61,657 bases of DNA, from assembly GCA_030040015.1 (NCBI GenBank), contig JASHUM010000063.1, positions 1-61,657 on the forward strand. The letters run 5' to 3'. A model generated the notes under the pieces. That model saw nothing but the letters and a program-made list of their open reading frames with translations, had not been told where the DNA came from and did not search any database. Made by a program: the position numbers and the translations under genes. Numbering within the stretch: position 1 is the stretch's first letter; each line of letters begins with the position of its first letter. Source of the DNA: Acidimicrobiales bacterium. GTDB lineage: Bacteria; Actinomycetota; Acidimicrobiia; Acidimicrobiales; UBA8190. Positions 7,255 to 15,921 of the stretch are shown piece after piece.

Positions 7255-9525
7255 ATGGGAGACGAGCCCTTCCAGGGACGCGTGGGTCGGACCTTCGAGG
7301 ACTCCGAGCCGTGGTGGCCGGAAGTCCGGCGGGCACGTCCGGGAGCGCCCAACGTGGTGTACGTGCTGCTCGACGACGTCGGCTTCGCCCAGCTGGGGTG
7401 CTTCGGCTCGGACGTCGCCACGCCCACGCTCGACCGGCTGGCCGCACGCGGTCTTCGGTTCACCAACTTCCACACCACCGCCCTCTGCTCGCCTACCCGG
7501 GCCTGTCTGCTCACCGGGCGCAACCACCACTCGAACGGCATGGGGCGGATCACCGACCTGTCCATGGGCTTCCCCGGCTACGACGCCCGCATTCCCTTCG
7601 CCAACGGACTGCTCTCGGAGATTCTGCTCCTTCACGGGTACGCCACCTTCGCCGTGGGCAAGTGGCACCTCACGCCCGAAGACGAGTGCCACATGGCTGC
7701 TCCTCGCACGCGGTGGCCCCTGGGCAGGGGCTTCGAGCGCTTCTATGGATTCATGGACGGTGAGACCCACCAGTTCACTCCGGCCCTCATCTCCGACAAC
7801 CACCAGATCCACCCCCCTCGAGGCTACGAGGACGGGTACCACCTCACCGAGGACCTCGTCGACCAGGCCATCACTTTCGTCAAGGACCTACGCGCCGTCG
7901 ACGACGCCAAGCCGTTCTTCCTCTATTTCTGCACCGGCGCATGCCACGCCCCACACCAGTCCCCGCCGGAGTGGATCGAGCGGCACCGGGGGCGCTTCGA
8001 CGACGGCTGGGATGCCTGGCGTGACGCCACATTGGCCCGTCAATTGGCCGATGGCGTGCTGCCTGCAGGCACCGAGCTCTCCCCCCGGCCGGAGTGGGTC
8101 CCGGCGTGGGACAGCCTCGACGACACGGCCAAGGCGGTGTACGCCCGTTACATGGAGGCCTTCGCCGGCTTCCTCTCCCACACCGACGACCAGATCGGCC
8201 GGTTGCTGCAGTTCCTCGAGACCTGCGGGGAGCTCGACAACACCATCTTGGTGGTCATGTCCGACAACGGGGCGAGCTCCGAGGGCGGGCCCTTCGGGTC
8301 GGTCAACGACGTGCGCCAGTGGAACGTTGTCCCCCGCACGGTGGAAGAGGCCTTCGCCCGGCTCGAGGAGATCGGTGGTCCCTGGTGCCACAACAACTAC
8401 CCGTGGGGATGGACGGTGGCGGGCAACACCCCCTTCAAACGCTGGAAGCGCGAGACGCACGAGGGCGGCGTGGCGGATCCGCTCATCTTCTCCTGGCCGG
8501 CCGCACTGCGCTCGGGAGGCGAGCTGCGGCGCCAGTACGTCCACGCCATCGACGTGACGCCGACCGTCCTCGAGCTCATCGACGTCGAGCCGCCCGAGAC
8601 GGTCGGGGGGGTCGTCCAGCGAGCGATAGAGGGGATCAGCTTCGCCGATTGCCTGACCGACTCCGGCGCCGAGAGCCGGCACCACACCCAGTACTACGAG
8701 ATGTTCGGGTGCCGTGCCCTCTACCACCGGGGGTGGAAAGCGGTCACGTTCCACCCCATCCAGGACACGAGCGTCGGCTTCGACGACGACCGCTGGGAGC
8801 TGTACCACGTCGACATGGACGCCTCGGAGTGCCACGACCTCGCCGACCGGGAGCCCGAGAAGCTCGAGGAGCTGATCCAGCTGTGGTGGGCCGAGGCCGA
8901 GCGCCACCAGGTGCTCCCGCTCGACAACCGGCCGTTCTCCGAGCTCGTCTTCGGCAAGCCCAGGTTGGTGCCGGAGCGACGGCGCTACGTGTACCGCTCC
9001 GGTGCCGCAGCCGTGCCCGAGACGACCGCAGTCAACGTCCGCAACCGGGATCACGTCATCCGAGCCAGGGTGGAGGTCCCCGACGGTGGCGCTTCTGGTG
9101 TGCTGCTCGCCCAGGGATCGGGGCTGGGCGGGTGGGCCCTGTACCTGTTGGGCGGCAGGCTGGCCTATGCGCACAACTACGTGTCGGTCGAGGAGCACCA
9201 CATCGACTCGGACCAGGACATCACGGCCGGGCCCCACGAATTGTCGTACCGGTTCCGGCGCACCGGCGAGCACACCGGTACCGGTGAGCTTCTCGTCGAC
9301 GGCACCGTGGTGGGACAGGGAACAATCCCCCGGTTCACGCCCATGCGGTTCTCGCTCACCGGCGCCGGGCTCACCTGTGGGTACGGCGACGGGTTGCCCG
9401 TGACCCGGCGGTACTCGGGCACCTTCCCCTTCAACGGCACCATCCACGAGGTGGTCGTCGAGGTGGACGGGACGGAGTTCGTCGACCCCGAGGCCGACGC
9501 CGCATTCGCCATCGCCCGCCAGTGA
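7255..9525 (+). CDS. Arylsulfatase (type I, formylglycine-dependent)
   Basis: A 756-residue type I sulfatase. The metal-binding aspartates are in LLDDVGF (Asp40/Asp41), and the sulfatase signature CSPTRACLLTGR starts at Cys78, the residue converted to formylglycine. GKWHLTP follows as the conserved lysine/histidine motif, and VVMSDNGAS near residue 335 gives the second metal-binding DN pair. About 180 C-terminal residues after the sulfatase core look beta-rich and resemble the extension of long actinobacterial arylsulfatases such as AtsD. No signal peptide or membrane segment is seen, so it is probably cytoplasmic. The ATG at 7255 has a strong GAGGAGGAG sequence in front. The substrate is unknown; sterol sulfate is an attractive guess from context only. 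Confidence 0.92.
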   Translation: MGDEPFQGRVGRTFEDSEPWWPEVRRARPGAPNVVYVLLDDVGFAQLGCFGSDVATPTLDRLAARGLRFTNFHTTALCSPTRACLLTGRNHHSNGMGRITDLSMGFPGYDARIPFANGLLSEILLLHGYATFAVGKWHLTPEDECHMAAPRTRWPLGRGFERFYGFMDGETHQFTPALISDNHQIHPPRGYEDGYHLTEDLVDQAITFVKDLRAVDDAKPFFLYFCTGACHAPHQSPPEWIERHRGRFDDGWDAWRDATLARQLADGVLPAGTELSPRPEWVPAWDSLDDTAKAVYARYMEAFAGFLSHTDDQIGRLLQFLETCGELDNTILVVMSDNGASSEGGPFGSVNDVRQWNVVPRTVEEAFARLEEIGGPWCHNNYPWGWTVAGNTPFKRWKRETHEGGVADPLIFSWPAALRSGGELRRQYVHAIDVTPTVLELIDVEPPETVGGVVQRAIEGISFADCLTDSGAESRHHTQYYEMFGCRALYHRGWKAVTFHPIQDTSVGFDDDRWELYHVDMDASECHDLADREPEKLEELIQLWWAEAERHQVLPLDNRPFSELVFGKPRLVPERRRYVYRSGAAAVPETTAVNVRNRDHVIRARVEVPDGGASGVLLAQGSGLGGWALYLLGGRLAYAHNYVSVEEHHIDSDQDITAGPHELSYRFRRTGEHTGTGELLVDGTVVGQGTIPRFTPMRFSLTGAGLTCGYGDGLPVTRRYSGTFPFNGTIHEVVVEVDGTEFVDPEADAAFAIARQ

Positions 9526-9534
9526 CCGGCCCGG

Positions 9535-10344
9535 TCAGGCCGTGATGCCCCCGTCGACGGAGAGCACGGCGCCGGTGGTGTAGGACGACTCATCCGAGGC
9601 CAAGAAGGCGATCGCCGATGCGACCTGCTCGGGCCGGCACATACCCATCCGGCTCATGATGCGTTCGAAGTGCTTGGGGTCTCCACCCGGCGGCAACCCG
9701 AAGTTAGCGATGAGCGGCGTGTCCACTCCGCCCGGAGCCACCGCGTTCACCCGGACACCGCGCCCGGCGTACTCGACGGCCAAGGCCTTGGTCATCATGA
9801 CCACCCCACCCTTCGACGCGCAGTAGGCAGCCGAGTAGGCGGACCCGATCAAGCCGGCGGTAGAGGCCACGTTCACGATGTTCCCACCGACGTCGTGGCC
9901 CAGCATGTGCGGGAGGACCTCCCGGGTCATGAGGAACGTGCCGGTGAGGTTGACGGCGATGATTCGGTCCCAATCGGCCAGCGCCATGTCGGTGGTGTGG
10001 GCGAACATCCCGACCCCGGCCACGTTGCACAGCACCTCGGGCCGGCCCAGCGAGCCCGCCACCAGCTCCACCGCCTCTCGGACGGCATCCTCGCTGGTGA
10101 CGTCGCAGTGCTGAGCGAGCGCCGTTCCGCCGAGGACGCCCAGGGCCTCGACCGTGTCCTCCACGCCCTCGGCGGCGACGTCCAGGCACGCCACTGCGGC
10201 GCCCTCGACAGCCAGCCTGATGGCGGTGGCCCGGCCGATCCCCGACGCCGCACCGGTGACGATCGCCGTCCGGCCTTCGAAGCGCCGGGCCGGTGGAGCC
10301 TCCACGGAGCCGCCCACCATTTCGTCCTCGGGCTCGATGCTCAC
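9535..10344 (-). CDS. SDR-family NAD(P)-dependent oxidoreductase
   Basis: A 269-residue classical short-chain dehydrogenase. The cofactor motif is TGAASGIGRAT, the NNAG position reads CNVAGVG, the active-site serine is in NVASTAG, and the catalytic pair is YCASK. It ends with the usual SVDGGI. A GTG at 10344 overlaps the TGA of the upstream gene (GTGA), so it is the likely start; an ATG at 10320 would shorten it by eight residues. It is the third gene of an operon with an acyl-CoA synthetase and an EthD-like protein, suggesting it oxidises or reduces a hydroxyacyl-CoA or a related alcohol. Confidence 0.88.
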   Translation of the reverse strand: MSIEPEDEMVGGSVEAPPARRFEGRTAIVTGAASGIGRATAIRLAVEGAAVACLDVAAEGVEDTVEALGVLGGTALAQHCDVTSEDAVREAVELVAGSLGRPEVLCNVAGVGMFAHTTDMALADWDRIIAVNLTGTFLMTREVLPHMLGHDVGGNIVNVASTAGLIGSAYSAAYCASKGGVVMMTKALAVEYAGRGVRVNAVAPGGVDTPLIANFGLPPGGDPKHFERIMSRMGMCRPEQVASAIAFLASDESSYTTGAVLSVDGGITA

Positions 10345-11219
10345 CTGTCCCCCCGGGTGCCGGCGGGCTCCTGGTCGGCCCACAGTCGGTCGGTGTAGGC
10401 GTCGGTGCCGGGAATGGTCGGCACGAAGCCGAGCACAGCCACCACCTCGGCCATACCGCTCTTCTCGACGTCCCGGACGTGCTCGGCCACGACCTGGTCC
10501 CAGACCTCGGCCGGGCTGTCGTCGAGGAACCACAGGGTCAACTGCCGGCGGTCGTCCGCCTCCGAGCGGGGTACGTCACCGGGAGCGTCGATGAGAAGAG
10601 GCAGCGGGTCGGCGGCGACGACCAACCGAGCGGCCGTGCCGGGGAGCAACGTGGGCAGGTGGCGCTCTCGCTGCCACTGTTCGAGCTCCTCGACGCCCAC
10701 CGACGGGTCCCGGTCGGTGAAGATCGCCACCACGCCGGCGGCCGGGTGGTCCAGAGCGAGCTCGGCCGGGAGCCCGTCCGGATCGCGGGAAACCTCCCAG
10801 GCGTAGCGATACAGCAAGGTGTGCACGTGGTCGCGCTCGGTGAACATGCGCCCGGCGCGGTGCAACGCCTTGACCTGGTCGACGGCCCATCGGTTCCACA
10901 CGTCGTGATAGCCGTCGAGCACCCAGTAGAGCGCCAGGTAGGTGCCCCGCTCGGGCGTGCCCGTGATCGTCGAGGAGTTGGGGTGTCGAAGCCTCTTCAG
11001 CTCGGCGGTGGCCACGAAGCGCCGGCCGGCGAACTGATACGGCCCGATCATGCAGCCGGCGTAGAAGTGGTCACGCTCGTACCACCGGTTGTAGGCGACC
11101 TCGTGGCCACGGTGCGGCTCGACCAGCGTGAACAGCATGGAACCGAGCTTGATCGGCTCGGCGCCGGCCACCATGGTGTGCTGGCGCGGCGGGCGCTTCC
11201 CGACAGCTTCGTCAGTCAT
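10341..11219 (-). CDS. EthD-like dimeric alpha/beta-barrel protein, function unknown
   Basis: A 292-residue protein without a clear enzymatic motif. The N-terminal half contains YNRWYERDHFYAGCMIGPYQF, and the C-terminal half starts with a similar strand-helix block (VAIFTDRDPSVGVEELEQWQRERHLPT is its core). This suggests two ferredoxin-like EthD-type repeats forming a fused alpha/beta barrel. EthD-like proteins often act beside oxidative catabolic genes. Its ATG overlaps the stop of the acyl-CoA synthetase (ATGA) and its own stop overlaps the SDR start, so the three are translationally coupled. The fold call is pattern-based and unconfirmed. Confidence 0.7.
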   Translation of the reverse strand: MTDEAVGKRPPRQHTMVAGAEPIKLGSMLFTLVEPHRGHEVAYNRWYERDHFYAGCMIGPYQFAGRRFVATAELKRLRHPNSSTITGTPERGTYLALYWVLDGYHDVWNRWAVDQVKALHRAGRMFTERDHVHTLLYRYAWEVSRDPDGLPAELALDHPAAGVVAIFTDRDPSVGVEELEQWQRERHLPTLLPGTAARLVVAADPLPLLIDAPGDVPRSEADDRRQLTLWFLDDSPAEVWDQVVAEHVRDVEKSGMAEVVAVLGFVPTIPGTDAYTDRLWADQEPAGTRGDR

Positions 11220-12832
11220 GAAACTCCTCTCGAGGTGTGCACCGGGGAACGGCCGGCCCCCATCGCCTTCAGGGCCCGGGTGTCGATCTTGCCCATGGCC
11301 GTCACGGGAAGGCCGTCGAGCAGGAACAGGCGATCAGGGGCCTTGTAGTCGGACAGCTCGTGACAGCACCGGTTCCGGAGGTCCGCCAAGGTGGGCGCCG
11401 ATTCGGAAGTGGTCGGGTTCACCACCACGAAAGCGGCGCCGATCTCCCCGAGGATCGGATCGTCGAGGCCGACGACGGCCACGTCCTGTACGCCGGGATG
11501 GCGCCGGAGCACCGCCTCGACCTCGGCCGGGTACACGTTGTAGCCGCCACGGATGTACATCTCCGCCTCGCGACCGACGAGATGGAGGTTACCTGCATCG
11601 TCGATCCACCCGAGATCACCGGTGGTGACCCACCCGGCGGCGTCGATCACCGAGTCGGTCGCATCTCGGTCGAGCTGCGCGCCCGTGCCGACGAATCCAC
11701 GCATCGCCGCGCCCGAGCGCAGCCGCACCCGCCCGACCTGGCCCGAGACCGGTTGCGTGGCCTCGTCCACGACCGACAACTCCACTCCGGGAACCGGACG
11801 CCCCACGGTGGTGCACACCACCTCATCGGAGTCACTCGGTTGGGTGCTCGTACCCAACGACGTCTCCGTGGACGTGTAGCGCACGACGACGGGGCAGCCC
11901 AGACGTTGACGCATGGCCCGCACCAACTCGGCCGGGACTCGAGCGGCCCCGGTGCCGGCGACTCTCAGTGCCGAGAGGTCGGCGCCGTCGAGATCAGGAT
12001 GGCGCAACACCAGGGCCCACTGGGTGGGAACGCCCTGTCCGACGGTCACCGCCTCCTCGGCCATCAGGGCGATGGCCTCGGCGGCCGACCAGGGTTGGGG
12101 GGTGATCACCGTCGCGATCCCGTGGACGATCTCGTCCCAGACCCGGGTCATGTAGCCGACGTGGGCGAAGGGCAACGGGGAGAGCCGGCGATCGCCCGGG
12201 CGCGACAGCACGTCGGTCCCCTCGGCGACGGCGGCCAGGTTCCTATGGTCGAACAGCGCACCCTTGGGAGCGCCGGTCGACCCACTGGTCCAGACGATGC
12301 AGACGGGCTGGTCTGCCGAAAGGGCAGGCAGCGAGGGCGCCGTTCGACTGGCGGCACCGGCGAGCTCGTGTCGCTCGACGACGAGACCCACTTCAGGCGG
12401 CAGACGGGCGAGATCGACCTCGTCCGCGTCGACGACGGTGACGGCGGGTCCGCAGCGGGCCAGGATCGAGCGTCGCTCCCCGTCCCCGAGGCGGAGGTTC
12501 AGCCCGCTGGTGACGGCACCGAGCCGAGCCGCCGCCTGGTAGCAGACCGCGTAGTCGATCGACGACGGGAGCAAGAGGCACACGACGTCGCCTTTGGACA
12601 CGCCGCGCTCGGCCAACACGGCGGCCACCCCGTCGGCCGCCGTGTCCCATTCGGCGAAACGCAGCCTCCGGCGCCTGTCGGGGCCCGGGGGCACCACCCC
12701 GGGCACGCCCGGCGTCGCCACCTCGACGTAGGCCTCGGCATCAGCGTGGTCACGAGCCGCCTGCCGCAGCGCCGCCACCACCGTGTCCGGGCCCGTGCCC
12801 GGCCCGCCCGCCGGGATCTGACGGTCCGTCAT
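11216..12832 (-). CDS. Acyl-CoA synthetase (AMP-forming)
   Basis: A 538-residue ANL-family ligase with the P-loop VWTSGSTGAPKGA, a VRYTSTETSLG adenine-binding segment, the WVTTGDLGWID hinge and REAEMYIRGGYNVYPAEVE at the start of the C-terminal domain. The catalytic lysine lies in AMGKIDTRAL. It probably forms an acyl-CoA for the two coupled genes downstream. I start at the ATG at 12832, where family similarity begins; a TACCAT hexamer lies 9 nt upstream, so the transcript may be leaderless. The acid substrate is unknown. Confidence 0.87.
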   Translation of the reverse strand: MTDRQIPAGGPGTGPDTVVAALRQAARDHADAEAYVEVATPGVPGVVPPGPDRRRRLRFAEWDTAADGVAAVLAERGVSKGDVVCLLLPSSIDYAVCYQAAARLGAVTSGLNLRLGDGERRSILARCGPAVTVVDADEVDLARLPPEVGLVVERHELAGAASRTAPSLPALSADQPVCIVWTSGSTGAPKGALFDHRNLAAVAEGTDVLSRPGDRRLSPLPFAHVGYMTRVWDEIVHGIATVITPQPWSAAEAIALMAEEAVTVGQGVPTQWALVLRHPDLDGADLSALRVAGTGAARVPAELVRAMRQRLGCPVVVRYTSTETSLGTSTQPSDSDEVVCTTVGRPVPGVELSVVDEATQPVSGQVGRVRLRSGAAMRGFVGTGAQLDRDATDSVIDAAGWVTTGDLGWIDDAGNLHLVGREAEMYIRGGYNVYPAEVEAVLRRHPGVQDVAVVGLDDPILGEIGAAFVVVNPTTSESAPTLADLRNRCCHELSDYKAPDRLFLLDGLPVTAMGKIDTRALKAMGAGRSPVHTSRGVS

Positions 12833-12928
12833 ATTCGAGCGATGGTAGGCGATGTCGACCACGCCGCCCCCGGCCCTCCCCACGGCAGGCTCCGACCGTT
12901 TCCCCTGCGGGGCGGTCAAGATGGCCGG

Positions 12929-13207
12929 GTGCTCGGAGCAGTGGTCGTCGTGCTCGGCGCCCTCTTCGTCCTCATCGGGGTGAACGGCTGGGTGGGCACG
13001 GGGCGTCGCCATCCCCGGGCTGGTGTGGAGCCGAACCCGGAGGACGACGCCGACATCGGTGAGGACGGGCGCCTCAGGCACAGGCCGGTTGCCGGCGCCG
13101 GAAGCGAGACCAGACCCACTGCCGGGGGCCGTCGCCTGGCAGCTGGCGCCTGGGTCCTTGTCGGCGTCCTGTTCATGGTGGCGGCCTTCACCCACCAGGT
13201 TCCTTGA
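12929..13207 (+). CDS. Small two-helix membrane protein, unknown function
   Basis: A 92-residue frame starting at GTG 12929. It has one hydrophobic segment at residues about 2-19 (LGAVVVVLGALFVLIG), a hydrophilic middle of about 50 residues, and a second hydrophobic segment near the C-terminus (AGAWVLVGVLFMVAAF). Two predicted membrane helices joined by a charged loop are what can be seen. Its end overlaps the convergent DHFR-like gene by 20 bp. No family is recognised, and the gene is supported only by hydrophobicity pattern and codon position bias. Confidence 0.45.
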   Translation: MLGAVVVVLGALFVLIGVNGWVGTGRRHPRAGVEPNPEDDADIGEDGRLRHRPVAGAGSETRPTAGGRRLAAGAWVLVGVLFMVAAFTHQVP

Positions 13208-13793
13208 CTCGGTAGTGGAGGAAGGTGGCGTAGCGAGCCTGGCGAACTCCGACCTGCTCGAGGTCGAGCGAACGGGTGAACCCCTCGAAGAGGCGCTTGC
13301 CGGCACCGAGCACCACAGGGGCGACCACGAGCACGAGCTCGTCGGCGTACCCGCCCTCGAGCGTCTGCCTGATGACCTCCGCTCCACCCATGACGTGGAC
13401 CTCCTTGCGCCCAGCCGCCTCCTTGGCGCGCCCGATGGCGCGGTCCACACCGTTCACGAAGACGAACTCGTCACCAGGAGGCTGCTCCTCGGGCCGATGA
13501 GTCACGATGAAGAACGGCACGCCGAAAGGATTGGCGTCACCCCAATGCCCGGCTGCTTCGTAGGTCCCGCGCCCACCCACCACCGAGCCGGTGGCCGCCA
13601 TGGTGCGGTCGAACCACTCTTTGTCCTCGCCCTCAGGCGACGGGCGCGTGGGTGAGTCGTACGTCCAAGGGCCGCCGAAGACCCAATAATGGAGTCGCTC
13701 GCCACCGACCCCGAGCCCACAGCCGGGGCCGTCGCCAGGTCCGGTCACATATCCGTCGACCGACACCGTGATCATGGCCATCACCTTGCTCAT
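13188..13793 (-). CDS. Dihydrofolate reductase-like / RibD C-terminal domain protein
   Basis: A 201-residue protein with the DHFR/RibD_C pattern: N-terminal MAMITVSVDGYVTG, a central GGRGTYEAAGHWGD segment, and VHVMGGAEVIRQTLEGGYADELVLVVAP towards the end, which are the NADPH-binding and barrel strands of this family. Such proteins are usually NADPH-dependent reductases of unknown substrate rather than true folate enzymes. The ATG at 13793 overlaps no neighbour; the gene stands alone between the small membrane protein and the ParB-like gene. Confidence 0.82.
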   Translation of the reverse strand: MSKVMAMITVSVDGYVTGPGDGPGCGLGVGGERLHYWVFGGPWTYDSPTRPSPEGEDKEWFDRTMAATGSVVGGRGTYEAAGHWGDANPFGVPFFIVTHRPEEQPPGDEFVFVNGVDRAIGRAKEAAGRKEVHVMGGAEVIRQTLEGGYADELVLVVAPVVLGAGKRLFEGFTRSLDLEQVGVRQARYATFLHYRVKEPGG

Positions 13794-13893
13794 GTGATCC
13801 TCCTGGTTGGAGCGTCCGAGCTGTCGCCTCGGCCTCCCCTTGTCGACGCTTCGGCCCGGGCGAACTCAGCGGGGCTCCCCTAGCCTTGCCCCG

Positions 13894-14688
13894 ATGGCGG
13901 GCGAGCTCGTCCTGAAGGATCCCCTCAAGCACGGGATACTCACTGTCCGGGTCGTGCCCGTCCGGAGCTTGTCGGTCATCGGGCACCAGCGCAAAGCCCG
14001 TCCAGCTCACCTCAAGGCTCTGCACGTCTCGATGGAGAAGGTCGGCTTCGTCACGCCGCTCGTGGTGGTCGAACGAGACGGGTCCTACGTCATCATCGAC
14101 GGCCAGCACCGCTACCAGGCAGGGCTCGAATTGGGGATGAAGGAGTTCCCGGTCATCGTGGTACCAGGGGACCTGGCCCGGAAGATGATGAGCCTCAACG
14201 TGGAGCAGGCCCTCAACATCCGCGAGCGGTCGACGATCGCCCTTTCCATCTACCGAGACGTCCTCGAGGAAGCTCCTCACCAGCCCGAGGACGATCCGGA
14301 ATTGGTGGACGCCATCGAGAGCGCCCACCTCGTCACGTTGGGACTCGCCTACGAGGAGTCGGGACGTCTCGCCGGCAGCGCTTTCGAGCCGATCCTCAAG
14401 AAGTGCGACGGTTTCCTCTCAGAGCCCATGGAGGAGGCCTACGAGACTCGTCGGGGACGGGCCCGACAGCTCATCGAGGCGGCTGAGCTCGTGAAGGCAG
14501 TCGAGGACGCCTTGAAGGCCCAGGGCGCCTGGCACTCCATGGCCCGCTACCAGATCATCAGCTACGCCAACCCGACCAAACGGGCACGCAAGGCGGTGGA
14601 CTTCGACAATACCTTCGCCAAGTTCTCCGCCACCCTCACGGATTTGGTCGACGCGCCCCAGCGCGTGCTGGGTGAGCGGATGGAGTAG
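13894..14688 (+). CDS. Solo ParB/sulfiredoxin-like domain protein
   Basis: A 264-residue protein whose N-terminal half holds a ParB-type domain: HVSMEKVGFVTPLVVV followed by VIIDGQHRYQAGLELG, the GxHR-like motif that binds nucleotide in ParB CTPases. The C-terminal half is helical and charged and matches nothing I recognise; I see no clear helix-turn-helix. There is no adjacent parA. The ATG at 13894 lies 7 nt after a TAGCCT hexamer without a Shine-Dalgarno sequence, consistent with a leaderless mRNA. It could be a DNA-associated regulator or nuclease-like protein. Chromosome partitioning is unlikely, given the missing partner. Confidence 0.7.
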   Translation: MAGELVLKDPLKHGILTVRVVPVRSLSVIGHQRKARPAHLKALHVSMEKVGFVTPLVVVERDGSYVIIDGQHRYQAGLELGMKEFPVIVVPGDLARKMMSLNVEQALNIRERSTIALSIYRDVLEEAPHQPEDDPELVDAIESAHLVTLGLAYEESGRLAGSAFEPILKKCDGFLSEPMEEAYETRRGRARQLIEAAELVKAVEDALKAQGAWHSMARYQIISYANPTKRARKAVDFDNTFAKFSATLTDLVDAPQRVLGERME

Positions 14689-14700
14689 GCGTCGCCCACG

Positions 14701-14775
14701 CGCCGCCGTGTCGTCTCGCCTACGACGCGGCCGCGTCGTCTCGCCTACGGCGCCGCCGTGTCGTCTCGCCTACGA
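14701..14775. repeat. Three tandem 25-bp repeats over the adh 3' end
   Basis: Units 14701-14725 and 14751-14775 are identical, and 14726-14750 differs at a few positions; each contains TCGTCTCGCCTACG. The third unit includes the stop codon and last residue of the zinc alcohol dehydrogenase, so the TAG is repeated in each copy on the minus strand. The block fills the space between two convergent genes. Confidence 0.8.
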
Positions 14776-15882
14776 CCCGGCGATGTTCAGCACACCTCGA
14801 GCGAGCTTGCCCTCGTGCATGGCTTCGACGATGTCCCGGAAACCTTCGAGGGGGGCTGTGGCCGTCACCAGTTCGTCGAGCATGAGCCGGCCCTGGCGGT
14901 AGAGCTCGACCATCAAGGGGATGTCCTGGTGGGGCCGGGCGGACCCGTACCGGCACCCGATGAGTCCCCGGTCGACGTAGGCCAGGCTGTTCACGTCGAC
15001 CGCCACTTCGGCCCCGCGAGGCGGGATCCCGATCGCCACTGCCGTGCCACCCCAGTCCAAGGCGTCGAGCGCGCTGCGGAGCACGGCAGGATGGCCCACG
15101 CAGTCGAAGCTCCACTTGACCCCCCCCGGACCGAGGGCGCCTGCCACCGAACGCGGACCATGGGGCACGATCGCCCGGATCTCCTTGGCAGCGTCGACGC
15201 TCGAGGCGTCGACGAAGTGGGTGGCGCCGAACTGGCGGGCAAGAGTCTCCTTGGCCGCCACCGTGTCGACCGCCACGATGCGGCTCGCTGCACAGAGGCG
15301 CAGGCCCTGGATGACGTTCAGCCCGACGCCGCCGACGCCGAACACCGCGGCCGTGTCTCCGGCGGCGACCCTCGCCCGGTTCAGCACGGCACCCACACCG
15401 GTCAGGACGCCGCATCCGATGAGACAGGCCGAGGTGAACGGCACGTCTGGGTCGATGGGAACCGCCTGGACCTCCTGGACAACCGTGTACTCGGCGAAGA
15501 CTGACGCTGCGGCGAAATTCGACGCCGGCTGGCCGTCATAGGTGAACGGTGTCGACACGTTGCCGAGGGTGTGGATGCACCAGGTGGGGTGGCCCGTGCT
15601 GCAGGCCCGGCACACCCCACAGCTCGCCAGCGTGGCGATGACGACGTGGTCCCCCACCTTCACCGACCGCACTCCCTCGCCCACCTCGGTCACCACACCT
15701 GCCCCTTCGTGCCCGAGCACCGACGGAGCCTTCCAGGGGATGGTGCCGTCGATCACGGAGAGGTCCGAATGGCAGACGCCCGCCGCCTCGATCTTCACCT
15801 TCACCTGGCCTGGGCCCGGTGACGCGACCTCGAGCCGGTCGGTGACCTCGGCGGAGCTCCCGGTGTAGACGATGCCTCGCAT
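14770..15882 (-). CDS. Zinc-dependent alcohol dehydrogenase (MDR family, class III-like)
   Basis: A 370-residue medium-chain dehydrogenase. The catalytic zinc site shows GVCHSDLSVIDG and GHEGAGVV, and the structural zinc site is the four-cysteine cluster CGVCRACSTGHPTWC. The Rossmann motif is VFGVGGVGLNVIQG. It oxidises an alcohol or reduces an aldehyde with a nicotinamide cofactor; the layout is near the thiol-dependent formaldehyde dehydrogenase group. It is the last gene of the fadE30-ipdF-fadD3 operon, 39 bp behind fadD3, with AAAGGAAGGG before the ATG. A role in steroid breakdown is suggested only by position. Confidence 0.9.
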   Translation of the reverse strand: MRGIVYTGSSAEVTDRLEVASPGPGQVKVKIEAAGVCHSDLSVIDGTIPWKAPSVLGHEGAGVVTEVGEGVRSVKVGDHVVIATLASCGVCRACSTGHPTWCIHTLGNVSTPFTYDGQPASNFAAASVFAEYTVVQEVQAVPIDPDVPFTSACLIGCGVLTGVGAVLNRARVAAGDTAAVFGVGGVGLNVIQGLRLCAASRIVAVDTVAAKETLARQFGATHFVDASSVDAAKEIRAIVPHGPRSVAGALGPGGVKWSFDCVGHPAVLRSALDALDWGGTAVAIGIPPRGAEVAVDVNSLAYVDRGLIGCRYGSARPHQDIPLMVELYRQGRLMLDELVTATAPLEGFRDIVEAMHEGKLARGVLNIAGS

Positions 15883-15921
15883 GCCCTTCCTTTCGACTTT
15901 CTCCTCGACCTCAGCCGCCCG

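Noticed and set aside
3184-9447. Long open frames on the strand opposite the thiolase, acyl-CoA synthetase and sulfatase genes (for example 4904-6484 and 7888-9447)
   Set aside because: They are antisense to genes with clear motifs, rich in Arg/His/Gly/Pro and lack family patterns; they result from the high GC content.
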